64,000 nucleotides of DNA, taken from Coniferiporia sulphurascens. Taxonomy: Eukaryota > Basidiomycota > Agaricomycetes > Hymenochaetales > Hymenochaetaceae. Shown here one piece after another: positions 1 to 12,297 of the stretch. Location of the stretch: assembly GCA_002794785.1 (NCBI GenBank), contig NBBA01000011.1, forward strand, positions 1,426,001 to 1,490,000, written 5' to 3'. Position 1 is the stretch's first letter, and each line of letters opens with the position of its first letter. The notes under the pieces are model-generated. The model was not told where the DNA came from and did not search any database. It saw nothing but the letters and a program-made list of their open reading frames with translations. A program made the translations under genes and the position numbers.

Positions 1-1277
1 ATTTTATCATTTTTTCCAATCCGCTCATCCATCTTCTGCTTCAAAGTCTTCTTGTGCTCTAAGCAAACGCATAAAGGGGCGATTTGCTTTCAGCAGTGTT
101 TCCGAGAATATTCAAATAACTTCCACCAACCTCGTACATTTTGCATCAGTTTGCGGCGTCCATCCTCTTGGAAGGACTGTAAAAAAGGCATGAAACAATG
201 ATTGAATTGAAAGATGAGCTAGACGTACAATACCGGTGGGTAATAACCTGAGATCAGTTTTGCTCAAAGACGGACTTCCTTGTCGACTATCGATCATGGT
301 TAGTACAGTGAACATAGTATAAGCCAATCATAATTTGTCGACATACCCGATTTCTATATTCGCGACCTATATACTAATAAGCCTGAATCCACAATGCTAA
401 ACTCTGTGATTAATACCTCTTCCTCAAGTCTAACGCATCCATAGTGGTTCGGAAGTGAGTGGTGACTACAGAGCTGGTAACAATCGTGAAGAACGCACTC
501 TTTAACTTTCGCCTCAAATATTTTCATCTCTTGCGATAGATCCCGCTTGTCAAAGATATCGTTTGATCGCATCGAGAATTCAAGATACAGGACATCCGTC
601 CGAAGCCGATTTATTTTCTCCAAGGGTGCATACATAGCTCCCCTCCCTGTTCCAAGCGTATCTCGGCTTCCCGCGTTGAAAAGTTCCTGCAGTACTATCA
701 TTGTGAGACTCAGAAAGATAGTGCGTACGAGAAATACTCGCACATATCTGAACCTATTCAGTTGTTCTTGCTTTTGCTCTATGGTAGCTTCGTCGTCCCT
801 CAAAAAGTACAAAAAGCTATCGGAAAAGTCTGATATGGGATCAAAGTAATATCAGTGTCCGGAACAACGCGCATGCGTAAGGAAACATTTACCGCTTATA
901 ATTGCCACTTCTTGAGCAGCCAATCTACTCATTTCAAGGGCCGTGTTGTTAAAATCCTAAACCGCAATGCCGTTGGGATAAGTCTCATTGATTATGAGGC
1001 TCCTGAGGAGGGAAATCACCTCATGCAGTCGTTTCCAGTCGGTGTAATACCTTCCGACCTGTTCCCGATCGAATCTGGGCACGTTTGACAGTCTCGACCA
1101 ACTCATCTGGTTATTCTCGAAAGCCTTCCTTATCTCCACGATTCGCTTTACAACATCACGTGCCTCGGATATTCTGGAAGAGAGGCTTTCATTTCGGAGA
1201 AGATTCTCGGCGGAATCCAAACGCGCTTCCATGGCTGTTGAGACAAATAATGACTGGGCGTGTTGGTTATACCGCAT
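1..1277 (-). CDS. Class I helical-family protein, 3' end off window
   Basis: Not a family I can name. The gene runs leftward and leaves the window, so its C-terminal exons are missing. Exon 1 (about 1277-1020) holds the class I signature: ISEARDVVKRI, then a predicted helix ending at DWKRLHE just before a GTGATT donor. Exon 2 (about 957-895) opens DFNNTALEM and ends at a GTAAAT donor. Exon 3 (about 835-760) contains DDEATIEQKQEQL. Exon 4 (about 700-490) is a coiled coil with EKINRLRTDVLYLEF. A hydrophobic exon with TMFTVLTMID lies near 250-325, and the exon with KQKMDERI is at the left edge. A TTATAATC box near 1450 is shared with the paralogs at 42.6 and 57.1 kb and supports a start at 1277, although the frame is open further upstream. 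Family membership is secure; exon edges are by eye. Confidence 0.72.
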
Positions 1278-2829
1278 CCTGTCGCTACTAGAGTGGTTCC
1301 CGTTCCCAATAGACTCGTCGGAGGATGATGAAGAGAGCGTAGCGGAGTTCCTTGCCAATGGCTCTGTGGATGACGTGGCTTGTCCGGGAGAGGAGGGAGG
1401 AGACTTCCTTGAAAAGGAAGGATCCGTTCTCGTAAGGGTTACTTTCCGGAAGATTATAAGCACCTGGTGACTTACTGCTCTGGTGAAACTTACAAAAAAT
1501 TGGCTGTACTCTTCGAAACTAACGATTGGTGTGTGTTCCAAGCTTTTAGAAATTGAGGTGGGCAGCGTATAATCGGTATGATGGATCACGAGGGTGATGA
1601 GGTATACGGTACTCAAGTGCGAAGAGACGGGCTTTTTTTTAAAGGATCTTGTTAAGAAAAAGCGTAGGTTGCAAGATGGCCTGCACGTAGCCTCAAGGGA
1701 GCTTTGGTCCTACTACCGTCCTTGCGACTTCCTCGATGCAAAGCCTAGACCCCATATTCCCCCTCTTCCCCTTAGAATTATCTGAGCTTCAAAGTGTCAC
1801 GATGTATGGGCACGGACTCGGCAAAGCATTCAATCTTCGGAAGTACGTTGACTTTTAGCGCCAGATGAACATGATACTCAGGGCACTCTTCCGCTATTCT
1901 CCTCGGAGGGCCAGCCAGTAAAAGCGTGTTCAGTATAGACCCTAGGGAGTCGAGGGTTTCCTTTACATATTTCTGAAAAGAAAGACTGATATCAATTCGC
2001 AATTATAACTTCCGACACTTTTAGCACATGGCAGTACTAATAATACAACTTGTGCATATCGAGCAACGTAGCTATTCCGGGGGTAGCATTTGCCCGTAGA
2101 GCTAAATTTAGGTAATATTCACGTACGCTTCCGAAATAGCATTTTCGAGTCCTCAACGGACGCTAGAGGTCTTCGTCGTCGACGTTGTCAAGTTTGCACC
2201 GAAGGAATGGTTCCCGGAAACTGCTTTAATATCTCGAGGCTTCTAGTACACTCGATTCAGGGTCTACTACCGGGATAATTGTGATTAGACACAGGGTAGT
2301 GACACACCATTTGTTATGCAGAGGATGGGTGAAGCTCACTTTGAGATTAATAACCCAGTTGCGGCTTGCTGCCGCAACGAAAGAAATTGCCAGTGAGAGA
2401 ATCAAGGTTCACAGATAAGCGAGCATAAGTCACACTTCCCCGCTCTAAAATGAGGCGTCCGACATCGGCACAGGCCACGATAGCACAAGCCGATCTTGGA
2501 TAGGCTAGAAGGGCGATATGTACACTCGGAGGTGTCAATCGCCGTGGTCGAATACGAATGAAGTGTAAAGGAGTGCGGTTAATAGAAGTGTTCGACACGC
2601 GGGCCGTTCGTGGTAGCTTTTTGAGGTACGTGTTACTACGCTGCTACCCATCGCAATACATCGGAAAGGAGGAAGGGGTCCCTGAGGGGACGTTTGTCGT
2701 GCGCCTTAGATCACAGAGGGATTAAAAGTTCATTAGAGAAACGCTGGTCATGTGTTATTACGTAATACATTTACCATCACTCGGAGGCTTCCGAGTCTCT
2801 CTCCCTCTCGCTTATCATTCTTCCCCTTC
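1278..2829. other. Intergenic DNA, no convincing gene
   Basis: The TATA-like box (TTATAA near 1450) of the neighbouring class I gene lies here. A minus-strand open frame at 1778-2002 reads like a single amphipathic helix (KYVKETLDSLGSIL) and could be a decayed last exon of a class B relative. I see no exon chain around it. Confidence 0.4.
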
Positions 2830-3051
2830 CTATGTCCTCCCCGGCAGAAAAATGTCTCCCGACTCTCCCTCAAAGTTCAGCACTGACGGAATGTAGCTCT
2901 GAATGTATGCAAATATCGCCCCGGTCGTACTATATGCATTTACATTGGGATTTCTATGCGATCGGATCTCGTGGAGTCCCAACTTGAAGCTCTCAAGGTC
3001 TGAGCATATACCGCATATGTGCAGACCTAATAATATTGTGATTATACTCAT
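2830..3051 (-). pseudogene. Possible relic of family exons 8-9
   Basis: This minus-strand open frame contains ICSDLESFKLGL followed by RNPNV, which lines up with the exon 8 pattern CADAASFEMQLGL...GNPNREV of the class I module whose exon 8 is near 5300. TTGAIFAYIQSYI then sits where the exon 9 core (R.TTAMYARLHEAL) would be. No intron separates the two parts and no other exons are visible upstream, so this looks like a detached 3' fragment. The match is short. Confidence 0.35.
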
Positions 3052-3267
3052 ATAAGCGGTGTATGATGATTAACCCTCCTACTAGGCTCGAGAGAATTAC
3101 ATGACGATTAGTTCTCTCGCATGTCAAGCTACACCTCGATCCTTCATAAGAAAAGCGGATTTATTATCACGACTAGCATGCTAATATAGTAATACATGAC
3201 GGACCAGAACCGTCGCTCGTGGCCCAGGGAGGAGTCGATAGAAAGTCCGCAGGACGTATCTAGGACA

Positions 3268-6200
3268 TCATCGCAAAAAGAATAAAAACCTCCTAATGGC
3301 TCCATTCCTGGTACCTTTCCTGAACGCGATGGGTCTAAAACGTGCGCCGATGGAAGGTGCCTTTACACGCGTAACTTCGAATAAAATCTCGTAAATGTAG
3401 CCATACAATCTTTGCATCGTCCCTAACCCCCCATAAAAAGCCTAAATTTATATGTCGATCAGTATTAATCAACGAAGGAGAAACGCGAGGAGAACCAACA
3501 TCGCTATGTGCCTCGTTCATCATGGCAAGGTTTAGTTGGTTCTCGAGCTCAACAATGTCCGAACAAAGCTAGTCCATTGGATATTTGACGTTAACACAAT
3601 TGCTAAAACTTGATTAGACTTCTAATAGCTTACCGCAACCCATAGGTTTGAAATTGCTAGTAACTGATTGGTGACTTCGTTGATCTGAGCGCCACACCTT
3701 TGAGTCGAGCTTCCCCAGACATGGTTTCGATTAGCTACGGTATTTTTCTTTTCGGCAATAGTTCTCCTTAGTTCTAAAATGTTGATGCCGTAAGTGTGGT
3801 TGAGCGATTGCAGGTTAAAGGGCACTTACGACGCGCATTAGGGCTGTCATAGTCGTCCTGCTTGTGTGTCTTCTAGATGTAGATTAGGCATTCGTAGCGT
3901 TCAAGGTGCAGGTAAAGAAAAACTAACCGAAGCTTTAACGAACGCATCCAGAGCGTCCCTGTCTCCATTAAAAACACTTAGCACAGTGGCGACTCCCGAC
4001 CACGGTCCAAGGTTGCGACTATTGTCACTTGGATCGAAACCCTCGGGGCCCTTGAACTAGTTAATTCGTTAAGCATGCGAAACGCTGGCAAACAAGAGAC
4101 GATGTGATGACCTTCATCCTGAGAGGAAGAATAATTAGTTTCCAAGTGCATAAGACGTTGAAGTACACGCTAACATGCTAAGTTCTCTTTCCAGGCTTTC
4201 GATCTCCCGAAGGAAGGCTTCTTTCCCCGAGAATGACCCAATGGAAATCTCAAATCCAAAGTTGTGCACACCGTTTTGCAAGCATACAATATTAGTTGCA
4301 AGCGGATACGTGCTTCGGGTGTCCCGCGAGAACAACATGGATTGTTCGGCAAAGATTTCCTGTAACAAACGATTGTCAGCCCTACTTTGAAGGCTCGATC
4401 ATAATTTCTTACGTCTTTGAATCGGGCTAGTTCTTGCGCTTTTGCCTCCAATGTGATACTGCCACTTTTATTTCCGAGGAAATCGCAGAAGTCACAGGCG
4501 AAGTCTGAACATCAAGAATTTCAGCGATTTTGATAAGACAGGACTTTCTGACATGAAGAATGTTAGGTGGGAAAGCCCACCTTTTACCCGACGTGCACCC
4601 TTAGCTGCTAGGCGTTGTACCTCCTGTACAATAGCTTCGAATGTCTTTCAGGAAGCATTCGCGTTAGGTCCGTGTATATGATGAAATTGTATTATATGAC
4701 TCGCCTCGCCTAGTTCTCGCCACATTGCATAATACCTGCGCACTGCGTCTTTGTCGTATATTTGCCTCAATCTTTTCAATTGTTTCCGAACGGTTCTAAA
4801 GGACGTCCTGATGTCCGCTATTCTCTTGGGGAGCCTGCGAGCCTCTTCGAGACTTTTAGAATGGTGTCTCGAGAGGTCCCGGATGCGTTCCTCGGAGATA
4901 GCCAGGTCGGCCGGTGGCGGCGCACAGTACAAGGAGTCAAGACCCCTCTGAACGTGCGTTGTGTTCAGTGCACTGTATTTGATGCCTTCGTAAGTAAAAG
5001 GAGGGCACGCAGAACTTGCGGCAGTCGTTGAGCCCGGCACACTGTCGGAATCTTGCGATTCCCTCGAACGGACTCTTAAGATATCACTTGTTTGTATCCT
5101 GGGATGATCTGCAGCCCAACCATGCACTTTTCTACCCGATATTCGCCCACGTGCAAAATCCACCAGGGCTTCGTGGAGGCGCGCATACATTGCTGTTGTG
5201 ATTCTGAGGCGCATTCGGAATAACTTGAGAAAGGGTGAGCCGGATCTAACGCTGAACCACTGGAGTCTTACCTCTCGGTTAGGATTTCCTTCCACTGTGA
5301 GTCCTAGCTGCATTTCAAAACTGGCAGCGTCCGCGCAAAGCTATGGATAAAATTACGATGGCATTCACCATGGAAGACACAAGGCACTCACTCTTGCCCA
5401 TGACCCGGAAATTTCACGCAAATAGTTCGTGATCACGGTGAGGTTTTCCTCGCAGACCTGCACGTGTCTGTCCCATTCGGCACCACCGTTTACCTGCCAC
5501 TCTGAAAGTGCTTGGCGTTCTAATGGATGAAGACGGGGTGGGATTTATTGAGCAAGCTCTCAGAAACGCAAGCTCAATCATCTCTACCAACCCAGAGTTG
5601 ACACTCCCGGTCTTCGGGGTTCACTTTGATAGAGTAACTGAAAATATAACATGAGGGTTTAAGTCATATCGGCGGTGGTTTGCTACATACACGGCTGTCA
5701 ACCGGCCACTTGTAGGCAAATCCTTCTGAAATCGGGGTCATCTATTATCAAGTATGGTGAGCACACTATAAATGGATATAACACCCCGTACGATCGACTT
5801 ACCTGTCCGTATGCTAATCTAGCAACCTAGAATTTTTCAGTGTAAGCAGCCGTTTGTAAGATAAGATTAGCTAATTAAATAAAAACCATTTCCTCGGGTC
5901 TAGAAGCGAGACACGCAGTCATAAATAACCGATCGTTGCGTAGAAAGCAGCTAGGAAAATAAATCACCTTCCAAAATTTGCCATGAGTGCCTTTACTTCG
6001 TGCAGTGATCTCAGATTTCCAGAGCTGCCGTGGTTCCGCATCGACAATCGGAAGTCCTGCACATCCAGTCTGAGGCGATCAATTTTTCTCGTGACCGCGT
6101 ACATATTCTTGGCCCCTTCTCCGAGATTACGGCATGCATCTGTACCGTAAAGTTCCTGGAGAGAATAGTAGTCAAAGTTACTAATAGGTCCGCTTGGAAG

Positions 6201-6805
6201 GAGGATAGTCGAGAAAGCATTCTTGTACCTCTTTAAGTGTGTTTATAGCGTGTTTTGACTTTCCGATACCCGCTTCGTCTTCTTTCAATGAGCTCAAAGA
6301 GACATTTGAAGGATCTAATGACGAGTATTCATGTGTAATCAGAACGCAACATAGTGTTTACCGTATAATAATCGAGACGAGACGCTCACCTTTCATCACG
6401 CTCGCTCCTCGAGCCGTCAATTCGCGAGTCTCCTGGACTATGCTTTTGAAATTCTAAGTGGTTTATGGTTTAATACAAGTACAATAATAATACCAATGGT
6501 GAGAGGTCACTAACCTCATACAATCGTAACCATCTGACGTGGTACTCTCTGACCTGGTCCCAGCTGAGCTCAGGTATGCAATCTAGATCCCTCAGTTTCT
6601 TCAAACTGTCCCGAACGTTTTCGAATGCCTCCCTGGATTCTTCGGTTGTCTTTCCAACGTTGCGACCCTCATCGAGTCCACTGATATAATACGCGTCCTC
6701 ATCGAGGTCACGGGCGACATCTTCGTATGTGTCCACAACAGGCACGACGAGCCACTCTTGAGGCTGTTGAAGAACATTTCGCCTACTGTTACGTGGCAGT
6801 TCCAT
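3268..6805 (-). CDS. Fused class I + class II helical-family protein
   Basis: One minus-strand gene appears to encode two family modules. Class I half: start at 6805 (MELPRNSRR), exon 2 near 6450-6385 (NFKSIVQE), exon 3 near 6330-6235 (DPSNV...AINTLKE), exon 4 near 6155-5965 (KNMYAVTRKIDRL), exon 7 near 5510-5405 (EWDRHVQVCEENL), exon 8 starting CADAASF near 5330, and exon 9 (FRMRLRITTAMYARL) near 5230. The same open frame runs without a stop and without any ATG into the class II exon 1 (ADLAISEERIRDL, KSLEEARRLPKRI, ending near 4710). Class II exons follow: TFEAIVQEV (about 4640), DFACDFCDF (about 4500), AEQSMLF (about 4370-4180), the hydrophobic exon SGVATVLSVFNGD (about 4050-3940), CGAQINEVTNQL (about 3750-3650), LCSDIVELENQL (about 3560), and a last exon ending RRFLFFLR before TGA at 3268. 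Length would be roughly 700 residues. Function unknown. Confidence 0.66.
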
Positions 6806-8553
6806 TTGTTGAAATGATAAGTGCCAGTAAGGATAGACAACTTCAGCGGGGTGAGATCAGAGCAGCAGATTAGGAGACGAGCTGTAGGCAAGGCAAAACA
6901 CTCAGACCCGGGTTTAGAGTTGGACACATTATCTGGCAGAGAGGAATGGATATAAGTACGTGTATGTTCCAATTAAGCTCTCGTCATACCTCGCATGAAC
7001 GTCTCTGCCTTGCCTCCTTCAAAACGCAAGTAGCACCGATCATTATCGCCTCCTGAGGCTTTGCCGCGCATTCCTCACTTCGCGCGCAAGGCTTTCGGGA
7101 TTCCGGAAGGCCACAAGCTGGTGGACGTGAAGGTGTGAAAAAAAACAATTATGGGCGCCAAATTGAGGACATATTCAAGTTGTGAACCACGAGTTTATGT
7201 TGCATGGAATCCATCATACAGCTAGGTAGCAGCAAGCAGCAACACGTTTCCGATCACCCGCAGCCTTGTGGAAATCTACTTTCTAATTCTTTTGCGTGGA
7301 GCTCCGAGAAAATAAGGCATTGCAAAGGGTCGTCTGGTGAAAGTCTTATTTGTCGAAAAATTGCCGAGCGGAATCGCCGAATCGGAGTATCCGATAGGAA
7401 TATTGCCGCCGGGACCCGCCGGCGTGTACCGATGCAATACCTTGCTTTCTGCTCTTTTGCCATGACGCTTCTGGCTTGTCGTTCGCCGAGCTAACGGAAA
7501 TATTGATGCACTGGTGCCTATGAGCTTGCTTTTCCAGACAGACGACACAAGCTGCGGGAGGAGGCCGTTTCCATCAGTGTCTTCTGGGAGTGTGCTGCAT
7601 GGCAGCCTCAGGCTGAGGTAACGTCTGACGCCATCCAAACTCCCTCCGCACCGCGCCTTATCGCCGTGTACTTTGTATAATGAGACTCGACATGCAGTAC
7701 GTCTACGCGGGCTGGGATTACAAGGACCACGGTAAGGTATCGGTTCCTCACACAAAAAAACTCAGTGCTCGGGTTCTCGCGGATAAGTCACTTGCTGTAC
7801 TAATCTTCGTAGGATTAACATTCTAAACAAACTTGAAACCGGCAGCCCTTATTACGAATGAGGCTCTATTCCCCGCATCAATGTCTTCTTTGCACTGATC
7901 TTTGTGGAACACCCGCGGACAAAGAACGAATTACGTCAAAGTAACGTTGAACGAGGTTACTGTGCTTGCGTATCGTGCTTCCCGGGGTATTAAGTCCTTC
8001 GAATCCAATTAATCTTGTCTTATTAAGCGCTTATCTGAGAAGCTTGTGCCAAAAATATGGTGCAGCCAGCCACAATAGTGCAGGATACTAACGTCAACGT
8101 AGACATTCGATTCGTCTGCATTTCCTCCGACATTGACTTTTATCACAGCCCTGTAACATCGGTCCTCGTTGTTTCGGTGATTTCCGCACTTTAGTCTTCA
8201 TGGCATTAATCATGTTTGATCATTTCGACAGCGTATATGTCTTTCTTATGGCGAGCCGCTGGTCCGTGATAATAGCACAAACTTTGGACTGTCTAAGTCC
8301 GATGGACTCGTGATGCAGCACAAGTGTATTTTCCGGACTTGTGACCTCGGCGTCCCTCCAACGTATCTTTACTCTCCAATTGCAAGCATAGGCTGTATCC
8401 GTCATCTCAATAAAATTCGTGATATTCTTTCACCCTACCCAAAGGGTAGGTCAATAAATACGATAAGCTCGCCTGGTAATACAAAACATGAAAACTGTAG
8501 CGAGCTAATATCGAACTCGCAAAAAAACATATTGTCCGATGAAGGGGCAGACA
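6806..8553. other. Intergenic DNA between two family genes
   Basis: This is the upstream side of the gene starting at 6805 and the downstream side of the gene ending at 8554. Open frames of up to about 160 codons exist on both strands near 7200-7760, but they start at non-ATG codons, overlap one another antisense, and show no family exon or known domain. I see no RNA gene. Confidence 0.45.
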
Positions 8554-11500
8554 CTATCGTAGGAAACGGAAAATTTTCCTGAAGACATTTGGCGTAGTAT
8601 CATTTCGAGGCGTAGTGGGGCGTGCTTCGTCTGCGAGCACCTTCACATGCGTGACTTCAACTAGAAGTTCGTAGAGTAGACCATAAAGTCGCCGCGTCGT
8701 CTCCAGCCTTTTTTGAAAAAGCTATGAATGGAATAGTTAGCGTCATATTCAGGGCAAAATATTGGATAACTAACCCCTTCATGTGTTTCACTCCTTGTGA
8801 CGATGTCAAGTTGGGTCTCAAGTTCGACCAAGTCAGCGCAAAGCTGGTCCCGAGAGATCTGATATCAACATTATCCTTTTGAAAAGGTATTTCAAAATGA
8901 CTAACCGCAGTCCATAGGTTCGAGATCGCTATGAGTTGGTTAGCAATTTGATCGATTTGTTCGCCACAATTCTGAGTATGTTCCCCCCAAGCATGCTCTC
9001 GCGCCGTCACGGTACCCTTCTTCTCCGCTATCTTCTTTTTGAGTCCTAGGGTATGCGTTTGTGTGAATGGCAGGAAATATGAGTTGGTATGTACTCACGA
9101 CGAGCATTAGCATAATCGCGGCTATCATAACCACGACGTATTTTCTGGATGTAGATTAAGCATACCAAATACGCCTGGTGTCTGGATAAAAGACCACCCA
9201 CTGAAGCTTCAATGAGAGTTTCTAGAGCTTCTTTATCCCCACTGAACAGTCCTAGAACGGTGGCGACCCCCGACCGAAGTCCTTGGGCTCGATTAGCGTT
9301 ATTTGGTTCATAGTTGTCGAAACTCGCGAGCTAGATAATTCAGTGAGTGTGTAAATCAAGCGGGGACAGAAGACGGCATCGGAACCTTCGTCCTGAGCGT
9401 ATAAATTAAGTCAGATTTCTCCGGTTACAATTAAAGACTCTAAAAGATCCTCTTACGCGCTGAGTTCTCTCTCCAAACTTTCGATCTCTTGGAGTAACTC
9501 TTCCTTCCCCGGAAAGTCTCTAATTGATATTTCGAATTCGAAGTTATGCACGTCGTTTTGCAGGCGCATAATCCTATCTGTGAGCTCATACATATTCTTG
9601 GAGTCATGGCCGAATAACGCAGATTGGTCAGCGAAGAGTGCCTGCGACATTGAAATATCAGCATAGTCCGGAGATACAATGAAGGATGTTTCACATCTTT
9701 AAATCGAACTAGCTCTAGCCGCTTTTCCTCCAATGTCACACTTCCATCCTTCTTTCCAAGAAAGGTGCAGAAATCGTCGGCGAAATCTAATTATAAAACG
9801 ACATGAATTACCATTCAGGTAAGTGGAGGATGGGACCCCAAACTGTGAGGAAAGACAAAACTTACCCTTTATCCGTCGTGCGCCCTTCGCCGCTATACAA
9901 TGTACATCCCGCACAATAGTTTCAAATGTCTAGGTTCCAAAGACGCCCGAGTTCGGTATCTGATACGTAGCGAATATTTCCAGAGAATAAAACGTACTTC
10001 GCTTAGCTCCCTCCACTCTGCATAGTACTTGCGTACCGCTTCTTTGTCGAACCCCCGATTTGCGTTTTTCCAATATTTCTGGACAGTTCGAAAAGATGTT
10101 CGAATAGCAGCTATCCTCTTCGGCAATTCACGAGCCTCTTCAAGGCTCTCCTGATGACGACTTTCAATAAGCTGAACGCGTTCTTCAGAGGCAACGAGAT
10201 CTGCCGGTGTTGGTATCTGGGACGCATTAAAAGTTTTCTGTAAATCCATATCGGAATGAATCATCTCCTATGATCTCGTAAATGGGAAATCGACATACAT
10301 TATCAATGACGGCTGCTGGGGGTGGAACACCGTCAATATCTCGCATTCCTTGTCGGAGATGAATGGGTCTTTCGGTGGAGGAAGTTAGTGTACGGCTCTT
10401 CCTATGTCCGGAACCAGGATCATCATCCTTTCCGATTAGGACTCCGCTGTCCCGAATACTCAGCGATCTGTCCCCTTTCGCGACAGCCAAAGGACTGTGG
10501 TTTGGGGAACGTCTACTTGCTGCGAAATCGTCAGGTATGGCGAAGTAGGCGGGAGATTCTGCCTGACCATTTGACAGACTTATATATGCGAGCTCTAACA
10601 GGATTCTGCGAAGGTGGCTATGCATGTCAATCATAGATTTAGCTCTTCCCCCGAAACACTTTTCACGTAGCAATAGTCGGACCGGTTTCATCTCATAGTA
10701 AGTGTAGGAGGACTCACATCTTGCAGGAGAACTCTGCTCGTTGCAAGGTCAATCAGCATTTCAAACGTTACAGTGTCTGCATGAAGCTGCGGGTTAATGT
10801 GAGTGTTCATGACACTCTTCCATTGGCAACAGTAGATCACTAACTGATGACCATACTGAGGAAATCGCATACAAGTGGTCTGTAATTGAAGCGACTTGCT
10901 CTTCACACGTCTTCATATGCTCGTTCCATATTTCCATATATTGATTAACTCCTGTACCAGTTGTCTTTGAAGTCGCTTGGCGCGCCGAATTGTCTTTAAA
11001 GCAACGGATTGTTTTCAGCATTTTGTGAAGTTGTCTCGGAAAACTGTACCAACCTCTCGTTGTACCTTCCGGTCTGCGGTTTCCGCCTTGAAGGGGCCAC
11101 TAATTCAAAAGTAAGATAAAGATTATACAGCAAAAGCGATGCACACACCATCCACTCAGCATCGAGTGAGGACATAGGCGCAACGTCAGCTGCCTTCGAC
11201 GATTGTTCAACATGTCTATTCTCCATCTTCGCGACCTGAGAACTAAGGTAAAAGTCTGATTTCCAGTGCTGAGCCTAATGACTAAAACCTTTTTCTCGAG
11301 TCTACGGCGGTCACAAATGAGCTATAGTTTGCGAATGAGGAAGCAATCCTGAGAAGGACACACTCTTTTATCTTCGCTTTAAGTGACATTACATCTTCTT
11401 CCGGTCCAGGCTTAACGATAACACCATTTAGGCGCATCAATGGCTTGAACTTCAACAAATCCCTTCGTAGACGATCGACCTTCGCCGCGTTCGTTTTCAT

Positions 11501-12297
11501 ACTTCTGATCCCTTCTCTAGAGGCCTGCCCTTGACTCTCCTCCACGCCAAAAAAGCGCTACAAGACTAATGTAAAATTGCCAAAGAAAAAGACACACGGA
11601 GTGAGAAATGCTTGTACCTTTTTGAAATTATTAAGCCGTTCTTGCTTTTGTTCGATGCTAGTTCGGTTATCTCTCTTTCGAAAGCCTAGAAAACACTCCG
11701 AAAACTCTGGTGACGCGGGTAAGCACTTGATCAAAAAGATAAACTAAGTATTTGTGTACAAAATGCTCACCGTCCATTAATAGCGTTGCCTGGATCGCAG
11801 TTCTGCATGTGTCTAGGGCTATGCCGCTGAAGGACTGATCCGAAGCAGTGACATGGTGAGCATCTCCTACTGAGATTCTGAAAAAAGGTAGAAGTATTTA
11901 CCTCGGTCAGTCGTTCCCACCCAGCGCAATATTCTCTGACTTGTTCTTGGTCAAAGCTAACCCTCCTCGTCAGACTCTGCCAGTCGTCCTGTACACTTTC
12001 AAATGCCCTTTCAATTTCCCTGATTCTCTTTACGGCGTCGCGTGTTTTATCGACCCCGCTGGCATAAACTATCCCCTGAAGGTCATGGTCGGCATTTGCA
12101 TATATATCCACAAGGGGCGGGACGTGTAAAGACTGAACTCGATGCGCATTATTTCCCCAGTTGTTGGACGAGTCCATTTTCTTTAAAATCAAGAACAGGT
12201 TGGAATGGCGGATTAGGGAAAGATTGCCGGAGGGAGTGGTCGAACACGGGGTAAGCAGGGTTCGAAGTTTCACTCGGTGGGTTTTAGATGGGGGCAT
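8554..12297 (-). CDS. Class I followed by class II module, probable fusion
   Basis: The layout matches the gene at 3268-6805. The class I half starts at 12297 (or at the ATG at 12177) with TRDAVKRIREIERAF. It continues through exon 2 (SFSGIALDTCR, about 11835-11770), exon 3 (SIEQKQERLNNFKK, about 11720-11630), exon 4 (about 11550-11350), a fifth exon with VAKMENRHVEQSS (about 11235), exon 7 (NEHMKTCEEQVASI, about 10930), exon 8 (LHADTVTFEM, about 10790) and a long exon 9 (SMIDMHSHLRRIL, about 10630). The class II half begins near 10264 (ADLVASEERVQLI, LPKRIAAIRTSF) and ends FRKIFRFLR with TAG at 8554. Its hydrophobic exon reads SGVATVLGLFSGD (about 9285). The halves join in phase only if a 31 bp GTATGT...ATAG stretch at about 10302-10272 is an intron, which is very short, so two separate genes remain possible. 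Confidence 0.6.

Noticed and set aside
7276..7755. A 159-codon minus-strand open frame
   Set aside because: It begins at GTG, overlaps other open frames and resembles no family exon.
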